Origin: Thermothelomyces thermophilus ATCC 42464
Lineage: Eukaryota; Ascomycota; Sordariomycetes; Sordariales; Chaetomiaceae
Assembly (NCBI RefSeq): GCF_000226095.1
Contig: NC_016478.1
Coordinates: 2,780,001-2,844,000 of the forward strand
Direction: 5' to 3'
Length of the DNA stretch: 64,000 nt
Shown: piece after piece, positions 36,318 through 48,020 of the stretch
Numbering within the stretch: position 1 is the stretch's first letter
Layout: every line of letters begins with the position of its first letter
Notes under the pieces: generated by a model
Told to the model about the DNA's origin: nothing
What the model saw: the letters and a program-made list of their open reading frames with translations, nothing else
Databases searched by the model: none
Made by a program: the position numbers and the translations under genes

Positions 36318-39300
36318 GCTAGGCAAAGCTCTTCGATGGATGCCCGCACAGGTAACTTATGGGAACGCTCGGCTGGCTTTGACTGCTGTGGCCCAAGTCC
36401 GTACAGACAAAGTGATGTCGAGGCCGGTGAAACGACGGAAGAATCTAGACAAGGTTAGGAAAAGATTAGCGCGAGCAGCTCATATAACTGAGAAGTAGAC
36501 AATGTTTAACATGTTGCGGTCCAATGCTAGACGGGATGACGTCGAGTCCCATGGCCCAGAACAGCGGTGACCTCGCGTGGTCCCCCCCCCCCCCTCCTTA
36601 GCCCGGGTACGCAAGCAAACCCATGTGGGGAGGAGCCACGCTTCCTCTGTCTCGAGATAGAAGAAGACGGAACTCGGTGAAGCAGCGCCAGGTCGGAGGA
36701 CACGACACGGCGGCAAGGCTAAATCCCCAACTGCCGAAGATCTTGTGGAAAACGGGGGGGCGACAGGGCCCGTCAACGCCTTGGCGAACCTCGGTTCAAG
36801 GGGCGTTGATTGACGCCTGCCAGCGGTCAACCCTCCTCGAGAAGGGCATTCTGAGGGACACCGCAATATGTCCCTTCATCAAGCTCCTCTTGGCGGCTTT
36901 CAGCGGGGTGTCGACGACCGGTTTGCAGCCAATTACCGCAAAGGGTATGGTTGCAGGGATCCCAGTGCTGCAGTATCGCCGGTGTTGTATTGGCTCGCCT
37001 GGCACCCACTCTGCTCGACGGCTCCCGATAGCTTTGCGGCTCCATCTAAGCTGTGATGCAATGGCAAGCGATCGCAGCCAGTCAATTCTCGAGCGTGCCC
37101 ACTCGATACCCCCAAATCGACGCGGGATGACGACAGAGGGTCTCGGTGCCTTATCGTGCAACGCGCGACAAAGAAGCATCGCCGATAGGACGCCGGACCC
37201 ATATCGTATTCGACAAGAAGCCCCAACGTGCCAATGTTGGTATGAATAGCCCGCAGGCATTTGCCGCTGGAGTACGACACGATGCTTCGCAGCAGCCAAG
37301 AACTCGAGCGTGGAGGGGCGCGAGGGAGGGGCGGCCTGAGCCAAGAGATCGGCGGGGAAGCGGACCCCCCACCTGAATGGAACCTTGGGTCTCGAACACA
37401 TGCTAATTCAGCATGTTTCGTCCCGGTCGGGGAACACCAAGCGCAACGCTCGTTGTGTGGTTGAACCCAAGCGCCCGAATGTTTGTCCCGTGCTTCTTCT
37501 GGCGCGACCGACGCGGATTGCATATCGAACGGCACCATGGACCGTTCACGTTGTCCTCTCTCACGAAATTGCTTGTAGTACGTAATTTCTCCAGGCCGAG
37601 TGGCACGCTAGCGTAGGGAAAGCAGGATCCTGCTGACCCCTCGCTCCAAGCGGTTGGGCGACGGGTCGGCCAAATCCCATTTGTCGATATGTTTCGTGCC
37701 TCAGAACCATTTGGGTCGAGCGTGTTGGGTTTCTGGGAAGGAGGGACCGGGCCATTGGGACATGCCGAATCGCAGTTTGCTGTCTGCTAGGCGGGGGGGG
37801 GAAGGATGGTGTTGCTTGTGAAGCGGATGTCGACACTCACCTCTTGACCTGATTGTTACTGTCGAATGAAGTCGGTTGCACACTATTGAACTACGCCAGA
37901 CCCGGGGACGAGCGCGAGGCCGATGCCGGATGTGCGAGGCGGAGGAAATGAAAGGAAAGAAGGGGGGGAAAGGGAGGCCGCAGCTGGGGAGGAGTGGCGA
38001 GTCGACTTTTTAACCTGCGATGCTCTGGCAGCTGACGCAAGACCCTGGCGAGCGGGAAGATGCCCAGAAGATCTGCTGTTGGCATGTGTGGATCGGTATG
38101 GGCTGGGCTAGGCGGCCGAACCGGAGTGACTCGGTACAACTTGTTCTGGGTAAACGGCTCCGACCGAATCGCAAGAAACGTTGTAATAAGAGTGTTTTGC
38201 TGAAGCACATGGGTTGGATGGCAATGGCAGCCCACACGAAGATGGTGGGGGTGCGCCGTGGACCCCGGTCTGCTCCGAGGCGGTAGATTAGTATTCATTC
38301 AGTACAACTCTGTACGAATGAAACAAAAGCACACGGGCAGGTGAGTCTCCAACGAACAATCCCGGCCATTGTCCCTCCGATGGCTCATGGCTAAACTAGG
38401 TACCTCATTGCTCTGATACGGCTTCCTACAGCTCAGGGCCTATTCATGGAATTGCTTGCCGCCCTTTCGTGGGGTAGGCTGCAGATGGAAATGCGGCGGG
38501 TCCTCAAAATGTCCACCTTCCCGCCCGCTTCTCGAGCCGTGAAATGGATGTATGTATCGTATTTGTCAACAATTAACCTTTTTAAGGAAATCTGGATGAG
38601 GAAGACGGGCAACTATTGGCTTGTTATAGATGGAATCACCTGGGTAGTAGTGAGCTTACAATACCTCTTTGAAGTTTCTTTTCTTCTCCCCGTGCTACCT
38701 GGGGCCTTCATTCCTAGTGTTCCCCATTCTTTTGTGCCTTCTTTCCCTTCTTGTCGCCACACTCCCTTTTTTTTTCGTACAGTTCAACGCAGAAAATGAG
38801 TGTCCACTTGTCCGAGTTGAACTCGATCAACACCATCAAATTTTAAAGGTTTCACGCTAACCACATTCATTTTGCCGTCATTCATCCATGGTACTGTACA
38901 AATTTTCCTCGAGCTGCAGCTATGCACAAGGTTCCCAGCTTGCCTGATTGTATTAGGCGACAACCTATTCTGTCAAATATGCTAAATCCATCAGAGCAAC
39001 GTTGTCGCGTTCTTGAGCCTGGTTGTCCTGGCTCTGCGAATGTACAATTTACCCCACACTAAGCTGCAACCCCTCGTACGGAAATGGTTAGCGCGAGATC
39101 CAAGCATCGGACGCAGCATGCACAGCACGTTTGAGATCCCTGCTGCATTACCGGGGTTCAGAAGTTCGAGTCAACCTCCGCGGCCCTGTGCCCAATCAGA
39201 CGGATTGGCTTTTTAAGTCAAGCAGCCGATGTCGCCAGTCGCAAGAAGAGTCCGCTGTGTCAACCTTGTCTGTCGGTCCTTCAAGTGAGATGGGCATTTT

Positions 39301-41671
39301 TTTTTTGCATACTTTTCGGAACAAGACGGACAACTAGAAGACATTATCAGTTGGTTTACGAGATAAAATATGTGTCGGTGTACCTCCGTATGCCCAATCT
39401 TATAAAGCTATCAGGACGTTGCCCACAGGGGGAGTGTTCCGAAATCCGGCCCTTTTTTGTGTGGCCTTTCTAGCGGATCTCACCTTGGCGCATCAGAGGC
39501 GCTTCGTCTCCGTGTAGCGTCCCAACTTGTTAACGGCTACTAATATGGGTATTAATCAAGGAAAGGCAATGAGGTCAAGCATGCGGGATGGATCTGTGCC
39601 CTTTGCCGCCCTACTGTGGGCGCGACGTCGAAAGCGTGTTGTCAAAAGAATTATTCAATCCGCGAGACGGTACCAGCCAATCACATGATTCGTAATTCTC
39701 CCCTTATCTTGCTCGCTTATCAGCGCCAAGCAGTGGAAGCATGGGGTGGCGGCTGTGTGGGAACGGTTCGCCTTGGTTGCGGTGGATGCACAGACTACGG
39801 AGCCAAGAGTCTGGCGCTCTCTGCGCAGAAACCGAGGAACAAGCAGCCGGGCGAAGAAGTGGTGGGGTACACTACCCTGGTCCAGAGGAGTGCTGTGACA
39901 GAACCCCGGGTGCCAGAACATGCAAGCTACCCAAAACCCGAGGTGCCTTTTTTGGGATTTTGAAGGGGAACGAATTTCAATTGACCTGATTGGCGTACAC
40001 CGGACGTCATATCGAAAAGAACTTCTGCCTCTGTCCTCATTACTTGCCATCGAGCTTTATACGTGCGATGGGCTGCGAGCACGACTTCTTTTCTTCACCA
40101 CCTCGGGCAAAACTTAGCTACCTAACGTATGCATCCACCTCGTGTGGGGGGTTCTTTAATGGGTGGTCTGCATGAATATATCTTCCCGCTGCCTGGCATG
40201 AAACGCCCCGAACCCCACCTCCACGAAAGTTGGATGGCAGCATGTCGCCTGTGCAATTATCGCCAGCAACACTGGTCAGCAATCCCCAAGCGTCTCATCG
40301 CATCGACCGGTATCGGCGGCACCTCGGTGCTCATTGGTGCTGGGGGGATGGAAAGACTGCTGGCCAGCTCATAGCGAAGATCATGGCGCTCTCGGCTGTT
40401 TAGCCAAGCCCACAATAGCCCAGAGTCAAAAAAAATTTCCCCGGAGCTGCTGACAATTAAGATGCAGCGGAAACGCCACGGCAGGTTAACTAGTTATTCT
40501 CGGGCGATGGCGTTGGAAGCTGGCCCAGCGCAATCGGCGCCGGCCAGGCTCGCATCGTATTTGTGGGTTGAAGCTGCTTCCGAAAACTCCCGAACATCCA
40601 TGGGTCCTGGGCTACTAGCGTGGGTGGGCACGAAAACTGCCTCCCTGCATTCCGCGCATGTCTCAGCACAGAACTGACAGTTTGACGGGCGGGGACGGCC
40701 GGGTTATGGAGTATGGAGGAAGTCAGGGTAAGGTAGACGTGGGAACGGCTTCGACTTGTGTGACAGGAACTGCATTTCCAATTCACGTTACCTCACAAGA
40801 ACTCAAAACGCTCTCCTGGTAACCCATTTAAAAGTTGTTCACCCCTGGAAACCAGAAGCGGAAGGAACGGGAGTGAGGGCAGCGAACGCCAAGGGGGTGG
40901 GCATTGGGATATCCAACTTCCTCGGCCGTCAATTGGACAAACACCCAGTTTGTAAAACATATTTGTCCATTGCCCCAATGCAAGCCCCAATCGGTGTGGC
41001 ATAGCATTGTCGCGTGTCTGCTTTGAAGGGTTCTGCGTGTAACTGCCGCTCCTTCAAAGTTGGCAAAAGGTCCCCTCCCGCGGGGGCATGTACTGTATGT
41101 ACATCTTCACCCCATACAACGCCTATCATAGCAAGTTGTTTTCACGACTTCATGCATTAGTAGTGCTGTCCGAATTCCATTACTATTCAGGGCATCGGAC
41201 CCTGGCTCAGCCTGGCCATGAAAATTGGAGAATGTGGAGGCCCCTGCTTGGCGGCTGGGACATTGAAGCCGCATCGTGCACGGACCGTATCGCAGCAGGC
41301 GCATTGTGGGGAGCTTGAGCTTCTGTGGGCGCGCGCACGCGATGGCGATGGTGGGATGCCGAAACAACGTGCGGCAACCGCGTTCTTGACTCCGTGCATC
41401 TGGAAACTCCCCGCTCTATCAAAAGGCTCACGAGTACGGCTCGAAGGAAAGCATTGCAGACGCGCAGGCCAGCAGAAATCACGGAAGGTGATGGCCGCCC
41501 GCTCTGAGCCGCTGCTTCTCGCCAAAATTGCAATGTCTTTTTAATTTACTAGTAACCGATCATCTGCCATTACTACAACACCTTGGCAGCGATTCGAAGT
41601 ACGGAATACTGCCAACCTCCGGCAGACCTCTCCTCGGGTCATTGTTCCACATGCCGGCTACAGTTGCAACT
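36318..41671. other. 5.4-kb gene-poor region upstream of GLT1 and APC15
   Basis: The largest gap in the window. Open frames up to about 200 codons overlap on both strands at 36.6-37.5 kb but show no recognisable domain, no splice-consistent extension and no biased composition. No terminal or long direct repeats were seen by eye. It lies between divergent genes (GLT1 minus, APC15 plus) so both promoters are here; the middle may hold a non-coding RNA or decayed sequence, which I cannot identify. Confidence 0.45.
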
Positions 41672-43012
41672 ATGTTCACTACGCTCCCAGAGTTCCTTCC
41701 GCGAGACGTAAGCGCCTCACGCAATCTCTTCCCGACTCGATACACGCCCCTCCAATTCAGAACGAATCTCCGGGACCAACGCTAATACTTCCAAAAAAAA
41801 CCAAAACAGTCACACTCCCTCTGGTACACCTCCCGCCGTAACCCCTCCTCCCCCTACGCCCTCGACGCATCGCAGGGCGCAACCGACCACGGCCTCGCCC
41901 CGACGACCACAACCCCCGGCAATGCAAACCCGACCCAGAACACGCCGGCCCCGACGAACCCCGCTGCGGCGGCCGGGTCGCGGCACGCCAACGGCGGCGC
42001 CCACTCGGCCAGCGCCGCCGCCCAGATCATCGAGCGCTCGACGCTCGGCCGGCTGCAGGCCGAGGAGCAGCTGATGGAGCGCCGCCGCACCGCCGTGGCC
42101 AACCTGGGCAGCACCTGGCTGAAGCCGGTCGGGGTGTCCAAGACGCTGTTCCAGATGCGCGAGGAGCAGCGCGAGGCCGAAGAGCACGCCGAGGCGCTGC
42201 GCCGCGAGATGCTCGCGCAGGAGCTGGCGGATGCGGAGGCCGAGGCTGCCGCAGCGGCGGCGGCGGCGGCAGCTGGCATGGATGGGGATGATATGATGGT
42301 GGAAGAGGGGGAAGAGGGTGACCTGGATGGCGGGAGGGATCTGGATGCTGATATCCCGGATGAGGATGCTGGGATGGGGTTTGGATATGACGGGGGTAGT
42401 GATGACGAGGACAGCAGTGAAGAGGACGAAGAGGAGGTCGAGGAGGAGGAGGAGGAGGAAGATGAAGAAGAAGGGGACCGGGGGGGGAGTGAAGAGGAGC
42501 TTAGTGAAGACGAGCTGGAGCGGAGGCAGGAGATTGCACGTATCCGCGCCACGGAGGCGCGCATGCGCGAGATCAGGGAGCAGAGCGACTACCTGCAAAG
42601 ACAGTCCGACAGCATCTTTGATTTCGATGAGGAGCCGGTCGAAGAGGAGCGAAGCCAGATGTTGGAGGAAGAAGACCTTGTTCGCGGGGCCGCGTACCAA
42701 CAGTCGGGTGCTCAGGCACGGCTACCGAGGCAAGTGCCGCACGACATGGACATGGACGCGGATCTGGACGACGACATCCCCGTGGCAGAGAGCGGCGGCT
42801 ATGAGCACACCGACTCGGACGCCTCACTCGACAGTGAGGATGAAGCCCATGATCTCAGTTACGCCCGCAGTTCACAGATTCTCCACGGCAGGAGCAGCCT
42901 TCGGAGGAGTGGCGGAGCGCCGAGGTCGAGCCTCGATATCAGCGGGCTCTTGTCGAGGGACGGCAGCAGCATAATGGGAAGCAGTCCGTATATTCGGAGG
43001 GGTAATTACTAG
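41672..43012 (+). CDS. APC15: Anaphase-promoting complex subunit Apc15 (Mnd2 family)
   Basis: Exons 41672-41707 and 41810-43012 (102-nt intron, GTAAGC, CGCTAATAC branch point, ACAG) give 412 aa. Apc15/Mnd2 is a small APC/C subunit that controls turnover of the mitotic checkpoint complex and, in yeast, inhibits Ama1 in meiosis. The 12-residue first exon (MFTTLPEFLPRD) joins to SHSLWYTSRRNPSSPYALD, the hallmark Apc15p N-terminus, followed by STLGRLQAEEQLMERRR, NLGSTWLKPVGVSKTLFQMREE and a coiled-coil EEHAEALRREMLAQELADAEAE. The rest is a very acidic tail with Glu/Asp runs, a second charged helix (ELERRQEIARIRATEARMRE) and a Ser/Arg-rich end. An in-frame ATG seven codons upstream (41651) is possible, but 41672 gives the expected start. 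Confidence 0.9.
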
Positions 43013-43402
43013 CTAAGGATAATGGAGAAAAATGGAGGGTTTATATCGGTTTACGGGGAGAGCATGATACCAGCATTGGTTGGGCGTTCGGAATGGGGTC
43101 TTGTGGTTTTAGTCCTATTAGAACAAGACTTGCGAAAAAGAAAAAGACACAATCCATGTTCGTCATTACAAAATTTCTAAGTCATAAATCAACCCCGTCA
43201 TGATCACCATAAGAGCCTGTGACACACCACCGACTTAGAAGACTTACCCCAGAGAAACCGAGCCCAAGACAGCCATGTTTCCCCAACTCCGAGCGCCAAC
43301 GCAAGCCAGCCTCCTCGGCGCAGAAAAGGTCCAAAAGGAAGTTTCCCAAGGCCCATTTCGATCAAAGGAACGCCTACTACCCTACCCCCCCCCCCCCCCG
43401 GG
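43013..43402. other. Short convergent intergenic region, APC15-BET1
   Basis: Only about 390 bp separates the two stop codons, so the 3' UTRs may overlap. It contains a C-run of about 15 (43384-43399) directly downstream of the BET1 stop. Confidence 0.6.
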
Positions 43403-44467
43403 TCAAAACAGCCAGACATAGATAAACAAGAAGATGACGGCCGCGAAGAAAGCGAGCCACGCCTTCCAGCCGACGCCCGTCCGTTCCGCCATGACAAGCA
43501 TCCTGTTCATGGTCCTGCCCACCCGCAGTCGCGTCTGGTCGAAGCCCTCGTTCATCTTCTCCGCCAGGGCCGACGAGTCGCGGATCTCATCGCCAATCGC
43601 TATTGTCATCTGTATATTGCGCAAAGCTGTTAGCTTTCCTCTCCGTTTTCCCCGTGCTGTGTCCCGTCAAGCGCGTGAGACCGAGACTGAGACTGACATC
43701 CTTCAGCAGCTTGACCTTGCCCATGATGCCCTCCACCTGCTGATCGTTCTGGCTCTCGAGCTCATTGAGCACGGCGTCGCTATATTGGCCCCTACGGCGC
43801 TCACAACACAAATTCCCAACGGTCAGCTCCAAACCACCACACACGCAGCGGGAGGTAAAAGGATGCGAAAGAGTAAGGAGTAAGCAAGGCAGGCGACGAC
43901 GTACTTGCGATTAGGCGTGGCCGGCCGATAGCCTCCGCCCCCGGGTACGCCCAGATGGCTGCTCCCGCTCGCGCCGATCCCGGTCGAGCCGCTTGGCTGG
44001 TACCCGCCATATCCGTACCCGTTGCCGCCGTAGTATTGCTGCTGTTGTAGTTGCCGGCTCGGGCTGGCGCTGACTGGCCTGCTTGCCGAACCGCCGGTGT
44101 AACCTTTGAACAAGTCGCTGCGCGAGTCGCGCTGATGGAGGGAGGACGAGGCGAATCTGAAAGACGAAATGGGCTGGTTAGCCGCGCCATCTATTCGTTG
44201 AGATGGATGATGCGAGTGCTAAAGGGGTTTGGGACGTGCTGGTCGTGGCTGTTGGATTGAGAGAAGGCAATATGCAGGGCTCCCGTCGTGCGGATAAGGA
44301 TCGCGCGGGGAAGCAGGTCGGGTATCTATAGTCGTGCATATCCCGTGCCAGAGAAATCCGGTTGGCGTTGTTGTTACGTGGAGTCGTCGTTCTCGTCCCA
44401 TGGGATGCGATGCGTGACGCTATCGGGATAGGGGGAATGCGACCACTGGAACTTACCGAGAAGCCAT
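43403..44467 (-). CDS. BET1: ER-Golgi Qc-SNARE Bet1
   Basis: Four exons (44467-44457, 44156-43905, 43791-43698, 43609-43403) give 187 aa. Bet1 is the Qc-SNARE for COPII vesicle fusion with the Golgi, pairing with Sed5, Bos1 and Sec22. The first exon codes only MAS plus part of Arg; exon 2 gives FASSSLHQRDSRSDLFKGY and a Gly/Tyr/Ser-rich low-complexity stretch ending GYRPATPNRK; exons 3-4 code the SNARE helix (YSDAVLNELESQNDQQVEGI ... IGDEIRDSSALAEKMNEGFD) and the C-terminal anchor (WKAWLAFFAAVIFLFIYVWLF) that ends the protein, as in all Bet1 homologues. Intron 1 is unusually long for the window (300 nt), and intron 3 uses a weaker donor, GTCAGT. All phases fit. Confidence 0.93.
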
Positions 44468-45460
44468 GTCGAGCGCTGTTGTTGTATGTAGAAGAAAGAA
44501 GGCAGCTAGTTGTTTTTACTTGTCGGATATGATCTTTCCATGGCGCTCTGGTGGGATATCTGTTTGGCGACAAGGAGGTGTAGCCGAAAAGATTGTAGTT
44601 CGGTGGTGATGGCGAACAGGTCACTAACTAGTCCAGTTGGAGGTTCGCGCCTTTGTCCCACCGCCTGGACTGGCCAAGCTTTTAGTTCCAAGTGTCAAGA
44701 TTTTGGGGCGTGCAGATTGGTCAATTGAGGACAAGCCGACGCAGGGCCAAGGCAATGCAGTTGTCCAGTCTGAAGTGATGCAAATCTGCACCTCGATGGC
44801 TGCCCAATCCGATTAAATCAACGAGCGCAACCCCTGACCGCAATTGGGCTTTGGTTTGACGTTCAGGGCTTGGAGCTCGAGCTTGGATGTGCGGCCCGGC
44901 CAAACCAAGCTTCTGTGTACTGCGTATGTATTTCGTACACTGGCATACAACATCTTACGTGCATACCTCATTACAGAATTTGAGGATGGCCGCTCGAGTG
45001 CTCGGGTGCACGAGTGGCAGTGTCACAGACTAGGGTGCCATGTCTTTTGTGTTCGGCACCTATCGTTGACGGGGCGCAAAGAGAAAAGTGCGAAGCACGG
45101 CAGGATGGAGCATTAAGCAAAGAACTAGGCTATGAGCACTCGTAACGTGCATGTGCCTCTGCCGTCGATAATTCTACCGAAACCGCATAAGATATATCCG
45201 TAAATGCAACCAAGTTCGTGGTGAGCGGACACTGGCGAGCAAAGAACCATGACTCGCCGCCGCTGTCTCTGGGTGAAGTGCTCGACCGCAGCTAATTTTC
45301 TCCCTCCACCAAACCAGTCCACCAAACCAGTCCACCAAACCAGCTGAATCACAATCTATCCAGCATGGAAATGATAGGGCAGATCCATTCATAACTTCAT
45401 ATCCCATTCGTCATCATCTTAAGCACTCAAAGTGACATCGACGTTCTCGGGCGGGGAATC
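44468..45460. other. BET1 promoter and CHZ1 3' flank
   Basis: About 1 kb without a credible coding frame. It holds a 13-bp tandem repeat near the CHZ1 end (45305-45343). Confidence 0.5.
45305..45343 (+). repeat. 13-bp tandem repeat, 3 exact copies
   Basis: TCCACCAAACCAG is repeated exactly three times, about 120 nt downstream of the CHZ1 stop, probably in or just past its 3' UTR. On the CHZ1 transcript strand it reads CTGGTTTGGTGGA. Confidence 0.95.
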
Positions 45461-45940
45461 CTAGTCCTCGTCCATCTTCTCATCATCAGCGACGAAGTCC
45501 TCGTCGTCCTCCTCATCCTCGTCATCCTCCGGGGGATTCTCCGCGGCGGCCTTGGCGAAGTCAATCACCTTGCCGCGAGTACGGCGGCCAACGACGTTGT
45601 CGAGGTCAATCTCCTCCAGATTGTCCTCGTCAGCTGTAGTTTGGTTAGCCGCGCGCAACACAGTGACTTTGTCAAAGAGTAGATGCCATACCAGCCTCAG
45701 GCTCAGCCTCCTATGTCAGCTTTGGTTAGCGACCAAGTGTTTTGTGACAGCGCGCGGAAGACTCACCTCATCGTCATCGTCATCGTCATCGTCATCATCG
45801 TCCTCAACCATGGAAGTATCCTGCTCGGGCTCCTCAGTGGCAGGAGCCTTGCCCTTGCCCTTGGAATCCGTGGCAGGCGCGGCGCCGTTCTCAGGGCTGG
45901 TGACGCCAGTGGTTTCGTCCGAGCCGTTCTGGGTGCTCAT
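45461..45940 (-). CDS. CHZ1: Histone H2A.Z-H2B chaperone Chz1
   Basis: Three exons (45940-45767, 45710-45692, 45633-45461) give 121 aa. Chz1 is a small acidic chaperone that delivers H2A.Z-H2B to the SWR1 remodeller. The CHZ motif is clear: EDNLEEIDLDNVVGRRTRGKVIDF, preceded by an Asp/Glu run and followed by a second acidic block ending EKMDED. The middle exon is only 19 nt (EAEPEA plus one base). Intron 1 (45766-45711) and intron 2 (45691-45634) both have GCTAAC/GCTGAC branch points and keep phase. The start at 45940 (MSTQNGSDETTG) is the first ATG after the upstream in-frame region. A CGTCAT-type repeat codes for the Asp run. Confidence 0.92.
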
Positions 45941-46513
45941 GTTCGCGATTGGTGTAGTTTTGCGGATGTTAATCCTGATCGATTGATTGAAAACGAAAAC
46001 GCGACACCGAGATTTTAGATGGTCGCAAGTGTGGGGTTGAATTTGGTCTAGGAGGCAGGAAAGAATCAAGAAAAGTGAGTGTTGATGGAACAGCAGGGTC
46101 AAGCAGGTACACTTGTAAGGCGAGCGTCCTGAAAATGTGGCCCACAGGCATGGATGGATCGCAGGAGTTGTGAACTTAGAAATGTGGGGTCAAATCTGGT
46201 TCGGCCCGTAACCATTGGCAACCAGCTGACGCTCCGAGGACCGCATGATGAAAATGAGACAGCCAAGCAACGCCACTACGCGTTGCGCCTGAGGGCAAGA
46301 ATTCAGGAACGGGGAGCTGGTGAGAAGGACAGAGCGCACCTTGAACAACACTGTAGAACTTTGCAAAACGCCGTCTACCTGAGAGGGGCGAATCACCGAG
46401 GACTGAGGCAGAGACACCCTACCTGAAGCATACCATACACACATATATTACACGGCGAAGAAACCCCAATTTTGCAAGTTGCCAAAACACCAAAACGAAA
46501 CCCAAGTCTATTA
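45941..46513. other. CHZ1 promoter and EMC10 3' flank
   Basis: About 570 bp between two genes on the same strand; no coding frame or clear regulatory motif recognised. Confidence 0.5.
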
Positions 46514-47237
46514 TTATTTCTGATCGCCCCCTCCGGTAAGGGATAGCAACACTCCGATGGCCAACACCCACCAGTACCTGCACACACCGTGTTAGTACAA
46601 CGTGATCCACGCCCAGCAGGACTGCAGGCAGCCTGATCGATCGAGGCGAGCACGACAGGTAAGTAACTCACTTTTGAAGAAACGTCTTCTCCTCCCCTTG
46701 CCCAACCTTCCTGCCCTCGGGGCTCAGCACGACCGGCTTCCCCAACACGGGCTGCTTCCCCGCCGCCGTCCTCACAACCACCGCCTGCGGGCCGAAGTCC
46801 CTCGTCACGCCGGCGTCGATCGCCACACCGCGGCACGTCACGCCCAGGTAGCGGCCCTCGGCGTCGACGCTCAGCACGAAATGCGGCGCGTAGCCCTTGG
46901 CGAAGTTGGCCGCCGACGCGACCGACGTGGACGACACCCACGCGCGCGAGAAGGGGTCGTAGATGCCGATGCGGACCAGGCTTGTGGGATCGTCGTCGGG
47001 CAGCTCTGGGGCCGAATAGGAGAGGACTTCGGATGCGATAGGACTGCCGTCTTCTTCCGTTGCTGAACGTGGGAAGCTGTCGGGGATGGCGAGCTCGGCG
47101 AGGAGGGCGGGGGGTGTGGTAGGGCTGCTTAGGCGCTGGATAAAGACCGCTGCTGTATGCGTTGATTCACCATCGCTGGCGAGCGCAAGAGTTGCCGCAC
47201 CAGTCAGGATGGAGGTCAAGAGTACCGGGAGCTTCAT
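46514..47237 (-). CDS. EMC10: ER membrane protein complex subunit 10
   Basis: Exons 47237-46672 and 46577-46514 (94-nt intron, perfect TACTAAC branch point) give 209 aa. EMC10 is a lumenal, single-anchor subunit of the EMC, which inserts tail-anchored and polytopic proteins into the ER membrane. Visible: a signal peptide (MKLPVLLTSILTGAATLALA), a beta-rich lumenal domain with LVRIGIYDPFSRAWVSS, YAPHFVLSVDAEGRYLGVTC and DFGPQAVVVRTAAGKQPVLG, and a C-terminal TM helix split by the intron (KTFLQK then YWWVLAIGVLLSLTG), followed by a short cytosolic tail GGDQK. The start at 47237 is the ATG beginning the signal peptide; the frame is open upstream without another good ATG. Confidence 0.88.
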
Positions 47238-48020
47238 CCTCGTTATGACAGCAAGTTGGACGGCGCGAATTGGGGGTGTGAGGTGATCTGGTTGTCGGAG
47301 CTCCAGGCGATTGGAGTTCGCGGATTGGCAAAGGCAAGGTTGGCTAACAACAGGCTGGGTCTTGGCATCAAGACCCACCCGTTAAACGCGCTGACACTCG
47401 AGGTTGATGCTACCCGAGGTGGGGCCCAAATCCTGCAGATAGATAGCATATTTACGCAGTACTGTACACTACCGAGCAGAATACCCCACCAACCTTGGGG
47501 GAACTGGATCGAGAAGGGCTACTGTTGACCCAGAGAATTGCACATCGGCGATCAGAGAGCGCATTTCTTCATCCTCAGCTGGATTTCCAGGAAACCTAAG
47601 CGTCATTACAGCAAAATTGCCACCGTTCAAGTGGTCGTCGTGTCGCTATATGGCCGTGAACCAGTTTCTTTTTCAGTATGGATGAGTGGTGATGATGTGT
47701 GGGAAGAACCTGCACGGCATGTGGACGTATGTCGTCGTGGTCTCTCAGTTAGAGCCTCTCTCCGTACAGATTCGATTCTGTCCTTGTACTCCGACAAGGA
47801 TATGCACATGCTGCCGCTTGCAATGCCAAGGACTTCGGTCAAGGCCGCAGCTTCAGAGTAAATCCAACCAAACTCCCTTCAGGTGCCTCGCTGTCAAAAC
47901 GCATTGGTAATCCATTCCCGTGGCTCCCGCCATCGGGCCGCTAATAAAACCTTGCAACCACTGAGCACAACTTCATCACACGCCTTCCGGTGATGAGGAA
48001 CTCCCGCTCATCCCTATTGG
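47238..48020. other. EMC10 promoter and cyclin gene 3' flank
   Basis: About 780 bp between two genes on the same strand. No credible coding frame and no motif I can name. Confidence 0.5.

Noticed and set aside
39120-39185. tRNA-like word GTTCGAGTC
   Set aside because: Resembles a B box, but no A box or cloverleaf stems can be drawn at proper spacing. No other tRNA candidate held up.
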